Of a stretch of DNA of 17,925 nt, positions 13,554 through 17,925 are shown piece by piece; the stretch's first letter is position 1; the number at the start of each line of letters is the position of its first letter. The stretch is from JACVRW01 sp035705985 (GTDB taxonomy: Bacteria; Actinomycetota; Thermoleophilia; Solirubrobacterales; Thermoleophilaceae). The notes beneath the pieces are model-generated. The model was not told the origin of the DNA. It was given only the letters and a program-made list of their open reading frames with translations, and searched no databases. The stretch is taken from contig DASSVP010000039.1 in assembly GCA_035705985.1 (NCBI GenBank), forward strand, positions 1 through 17,925, read 5' to 3'. The position numbers and the translations under genes were made by a program.

Positions 13554-15332
13554 ATGTCCGCGTTCGACGGCTCGAGCCGGGCACTCGACCTCACCTCCGG
13601 TCCGCTGCTCGGATCGGTTGTGGAGAGCGACGGAAGCCTTGCCGTGGTGCAGGTCCGCGACCCGTCCGTCCTCGGGCGGGTCGCGCCGGCCGATCTCGTC
13701 GCGTTGCCGGGACGCCACGCCGGCGAGCGGCTCATCGGCATGGTCGAGAGCGTCGCACGGAGCAGGTGCCCCGACCCGGGCTCGAACGGGACGCACGCAG
13801 CGGGCGAGGCGGGCGTCGTGCGAGCGATGCTGATCGGCACGTTGGACGCCGCTCCAAAGGGCGATGTCTTCAAGCGCGGTGCCAGCTCGTTCCCTGCCGT
13901 CGGGAGCGAGTGCCACCTGATCGAGGGGGAGGTCCTGCGCCGCTTCATGTCGATCCTCGGCGAGAACGTGGCGGCGGACGAGCGGCTCGCGCTGGGCAGC
14001 TTCGTGGCCGAGCGCGGAGCGACCGCGATCGCGGACGGCAACCGCCTGTTCCAGCGACACGCGGCTGTGCTGGGCAGCACCGGTAGCGGCAAGAGCTGGA
14101 CGGTCGCGCTGATGCTCGAGCGCGCGTCCTATCTGGCCCACCCGAACATCATCGTCTTCGACATGCACGGCGAGTACGCGCCGCTCACGCGCGGCACCCC
14201 GGAGCGGCCCCCGGTAGCGCGCGGCCTGCGCGTCGCCGGTCCGGGCGACCGCAGCGACTCGGACGATGTCCTGTTCGTCCCGTACTGGCTGCTCGACCGC
14301 GACGAGGCACTCAGCCTGATTCTCGACGAGACCGACCCCGACGCCCCGAATCAGGCGATCCGCTTCAGCGACCATGTCCACAAGCTCAAGGTCTCGTCGC
14401 TCCACGAGGGGGGCTACGAGGAAACGGCCGCGACCGTCACGGTCGACTCCCCGGTGCCGTATCGCCTCGAGAACCTCCTCGCCTGGCTCACCGCGGACGA
14501 CGAGGAGAAGATCGTCAAGCAGCCGAGCGGCGACGTGATCCCCGGCCCGTACCACGGCCGCCTTACGCGGTTCATCTCGAGGCTTCAGGCGCGCCTGGCC
14601 GATGGCCGCTACGCGTTCATGTTCAACCCGCCGGACGAGTGTCGCGAGTACGACTGGCTGGTCGAGACCGCCGGCGTGCTGCTCGACAACTCTCAGGGGC
14701 CGGGCATCAAGATCATCGACTTCTCCGAGGTGCCCACCGAGGCGGTTCCCGTCGTCGCCGGCGTCCTGGCGCGGCTGCTCTACGACATCCAGTTCTGGAC
14801 GGACGCCGAGCACCGGACGCCGCTGTGCTTCGTCTGCGACGAGGCGCACCTCTACATGCCGACGGCCGATGGGAAGGGACCGACGCACCGGGAGGCCCTG
14901 CGCGCCTTCGAGCAGATCGCCAAGGAGGGGCGCAAGTACGGCGTCGGCCTCATGATCGTGAGCCAGCGCCCGGCCGACGTGAGCCGAACCGTGCTCGCGC
15001 AGTGCAACAACTTCGTCGTGCTTCGCCTGACGAACGACCAGGACCAGGACGTGATCGCGCAGCTCGTTCCGCAGACGCTCGCCCGCCTGACCGACGTGCT
15101 GCCGCTGCTCGACGTGGGAGAGGCCCTTCTCCTCGGCGACGCCCTGCTGCTCCCCACGCGCGTGAAGCTCGACCCGCCCTCGATCGCGCCCGCGAGCGCG
15201 ACCCGCGCGTTCTGGAACGACTGGGCCGACCAGCCGTCGAGCGCCGCCGCGATCGTCGACGGCGTCGAGGCGCTCCGCCGCCAGGTGCGGCCGAGCGGCT
15301 GGCGGGATGCCGTAGAGCCCCTGACGCGCTAG
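13554..15332 (+). CDS. HerA-like hexameric ATPase/DNA translocase
   Basis: 592 residues of the HerA/FtsK superfamily (DUF87-type). Residues about 15-110 fit the HAS-barrel N-terminal domain. Walker A GSTGSGKS (174-181), IIVFDMHGEY (199-208) typical of HerA, Walker B FVCDEAHLYMP (426-436) with D429/E430, and the motif region IVSQRPADVS (468-477) with Q471 and R472. Between about 230 and 380 lies a long insert with charged and aromatic content. In archaea HerA works with the NurA nuclease in end resection; in bacteria HerA proteins also pair with SIR2 or DUF4297 effectors for phage defence. No nuclease or effector gene is adjacent here: upstream is the prepilin peptidase (3-base gap), downstream rpoB. 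The family call is firm, the role is open. ATG at 13554. Confidence 0.88.
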   Translation: MSAFDGSSRALDLTSGPLLGSVVESDGSLAVVQVRDPSVLGRVAPADLVALPGRHAGERLIGMVESVARSRCPDPGSNGTHAAGEAGVVRAMLIGTLDAAPKGDVFKRGASSFPAVGSECHLIEGEVLRRFMSILGENVAADERLALGSFVAERGATAIADGNRLFQRHAAVLGSTGSGKSWTVALMLERASYLAHPNIIVFDMHGEYAPLTRGTPERPPVARGLRVAGPGDRSDSDDVLFVPYWLLDRDEALSLILDETDPDAPNQAIRFSDHVHKLKVSSLHEGGYEETAATVTVDSPVPYRLENLLAWLTADDEEKIVKQPSGDVIPGPYHGRLTRFISRLQARLADGRYAFMFNPPDECREYDWLVETAGVLLDNSQGPGIKIIDFSEVPTEAVPVVAGVLARLLYDIQFWTDAEHRTPLCFVCDEAHLYMPTADGKGPTHREALRAFEQIAKEGRKYGVGLMIVSQRPADVSRTVLAQCNNFVVLRLTNDQDQDVIAQLVPQTLARLTDVLPLLDVGEALLLGDALLLPTRVKLDPPSIAPASATRAFWNDWADQPSSAAAIVDGVEALRRQVRPSGWRDAVEPLTR

Positions 15333-15335
15333 TCT

Positions 15336-15404
15336 GTCCCGAGGCCTATAGCCGCAGCCGTCCCTGTAGAGCCGCGCCGGCACATATTCCCGGCGCCTCG
15401 GGAC
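15336..15404 (+). other. Possible three-way-junction RNA after herA
   Basis: Begins four bases after the herA stop. A perfect 10-bp outer stem, GTCCCGAGGC (15336-15345) with GCCTCGGGAC (15395-15404), encloses two hairpins: CTATAG (15346-15351) with CTGTAG (15364-15369, one G-U) and GCCGG (15376-15380) with CCGGC (15390-15394), the latter extendable by 2 bp at the expense of the outer stem. The layout is a compact three-way junction with no unpaired bases at two of the three joints. No U-run follows, so it is not a standard terminator. I do not match it to a known riboswitch. It could be a 3' end stabiliser, a small RNA or a chance fold in GC-rich DNA. Confidence 0.4.
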
Positions 15405-15417
15405 GGGGTCCGTGATG

Positions 15418-15446
15418 GCCGCGCTGCCCGCAAGAAGCGGGCCGGC
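15418..15446 (+). other. Bulged hairpin in the herA-rpoB gap
   Basis: GCCCGC (15426-15431) pairs with GCGGGC (15437-15442) around loop AAGAA; GCCG (15418-15421) pairs with CGGC (15443-15446), leaving a four-base bulge. Ten pairs in all. It lies between the three-way-junction candidate and the rpoB promoter and lacks a U-run. Confidence 0.35.
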
Positions 15447-15448
15447 AA

Positions 15449-15467
15449 ACGCCCCTTGAGGGGGCGT
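15449..15467. promoter_or_regulatory. Inverted repeat overlying the rpoB -35 region
   Basis: ACGCCCC (15449-15455) and GGGGCGT (15461-15467) form a perfect 7-bp inverted repeat with loop TTGAG. The loop contains most of the candidate -35 box of the rpoB promoter, so it may be an operator, or the end of a transcript coming from herA. Confidence 0.4.
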
Positions 15468-15485
15468 GCCTCAGTCTGCTATTCT
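15456..15485 (+). promoter_or_regulatory. Candidate housekeeping promoter for rpoB
   Basis: TTGAGG (15456-15461), an 18-base spacer, then TATTCT (15480-15485): four of six consensus bases in each box. Transcription would start near 15492, giving a leader of about 68 bases with a small GCGC-TTT-GCGC hairpin and the AAGGAG site before the TTG at 15560. Confidence 0.55.
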
Positions 15486-15559
15486 GGTCGGTCGCGCTTT
15501 GCGCCCCCGATCGCCCTCGCCCCGCTTGTCGTACCACCTAGCTCGAAGGAGTTGCCGTC

Positions 15560-17925
<2,366 letters not shown>

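Noticed and set aside
13554..15332. A HerA-based phage defence system
   Set aside because: No SIR2, DUF4297, NurA or other effector gene lies next to it; the neighbours are pilus and core transcription genes.
13308..15383. Minus-strand open frame of 691 codons opposite herA and the peptidase gene
   Set aside because: A shadow; Arg/Asp-rich without domains, against an intact HerA on the plus strand.
15336..15404. Hammerhead ribozyme at the three-way junction
   Set aside because: The conserved CUGAUGA and GAAA core segments are not present at the joints.

Overview
The window comes from a high-GC bacterium, most likely an actinobacterium. The evidence is very high G+C coding DNA, a Tad (Flp-type) pilus locus with no secretin or outer-membrane component (as expected in a single-membrane cell), frequent GTG and TTG starts, and an actinobacterial-looking RpoB. 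The overall flavour (DUF192 beside a prepilin peptidase, FtsH type) would fit Thermoleophilia, but that placement is inference. I see no mobile element, CRISPR array, tRNA or rRNA.

Layout. Bases 1-346 (minus) hold the start of a secreted protein cut by the left edge. Bases 426-1058 (minus) encode a NarL/LuxR-type response regulator with its own candidate promoter. Bases 1204-12357 (minus) form one tightly packed run, read from right to left: Flp pilin, TadE-like, TadG-like, CpaB, CpaE/TadZ, CpaF/TadA ATPase, a vWA-TadB fusion, TadC and FtsH. Most junctions are 4-base overlaps or gaps under 20 bases, so this looks like one operon. The one sizeable internal gap, after the pilin gene, holds a strong hairpin. 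A 222-base divergent regulatory region (12358-12579) separates it from a plus-strand operon: a DUF192 protein, the prepilin peptidase and a HerA-like ATPase (12580-15332). A 227-base gap (15333-15559) holds several RNA-like inverted repeats and a good promoter. It is followed by rpoB, which runs off the right edge.

How it works together. The Flp prepilin is cut by the A24 peptidase encoded divergently. CpaF powers assembly and retraction on a TadB/TadC inner platform, CpaE/TadZ positions it, and CpaB and the TadE/TadG-like proteins act outside the membrane as assembly factors or minor pilins. FtsH is translated by overlap with tadC and may control the quality of the membrane platform (inference).

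The least ordinary points are a signal peptide plus vWA domain fused in front of TadB, a tadE gene with no ATG/GTG/TTG where its conserved N-terminus requires one, a HerA translocase in the prepilin peptidase operon, an FtsH without the usual pore phenylalanine, and a possible three-way-junction RNA between herA and rpoB.
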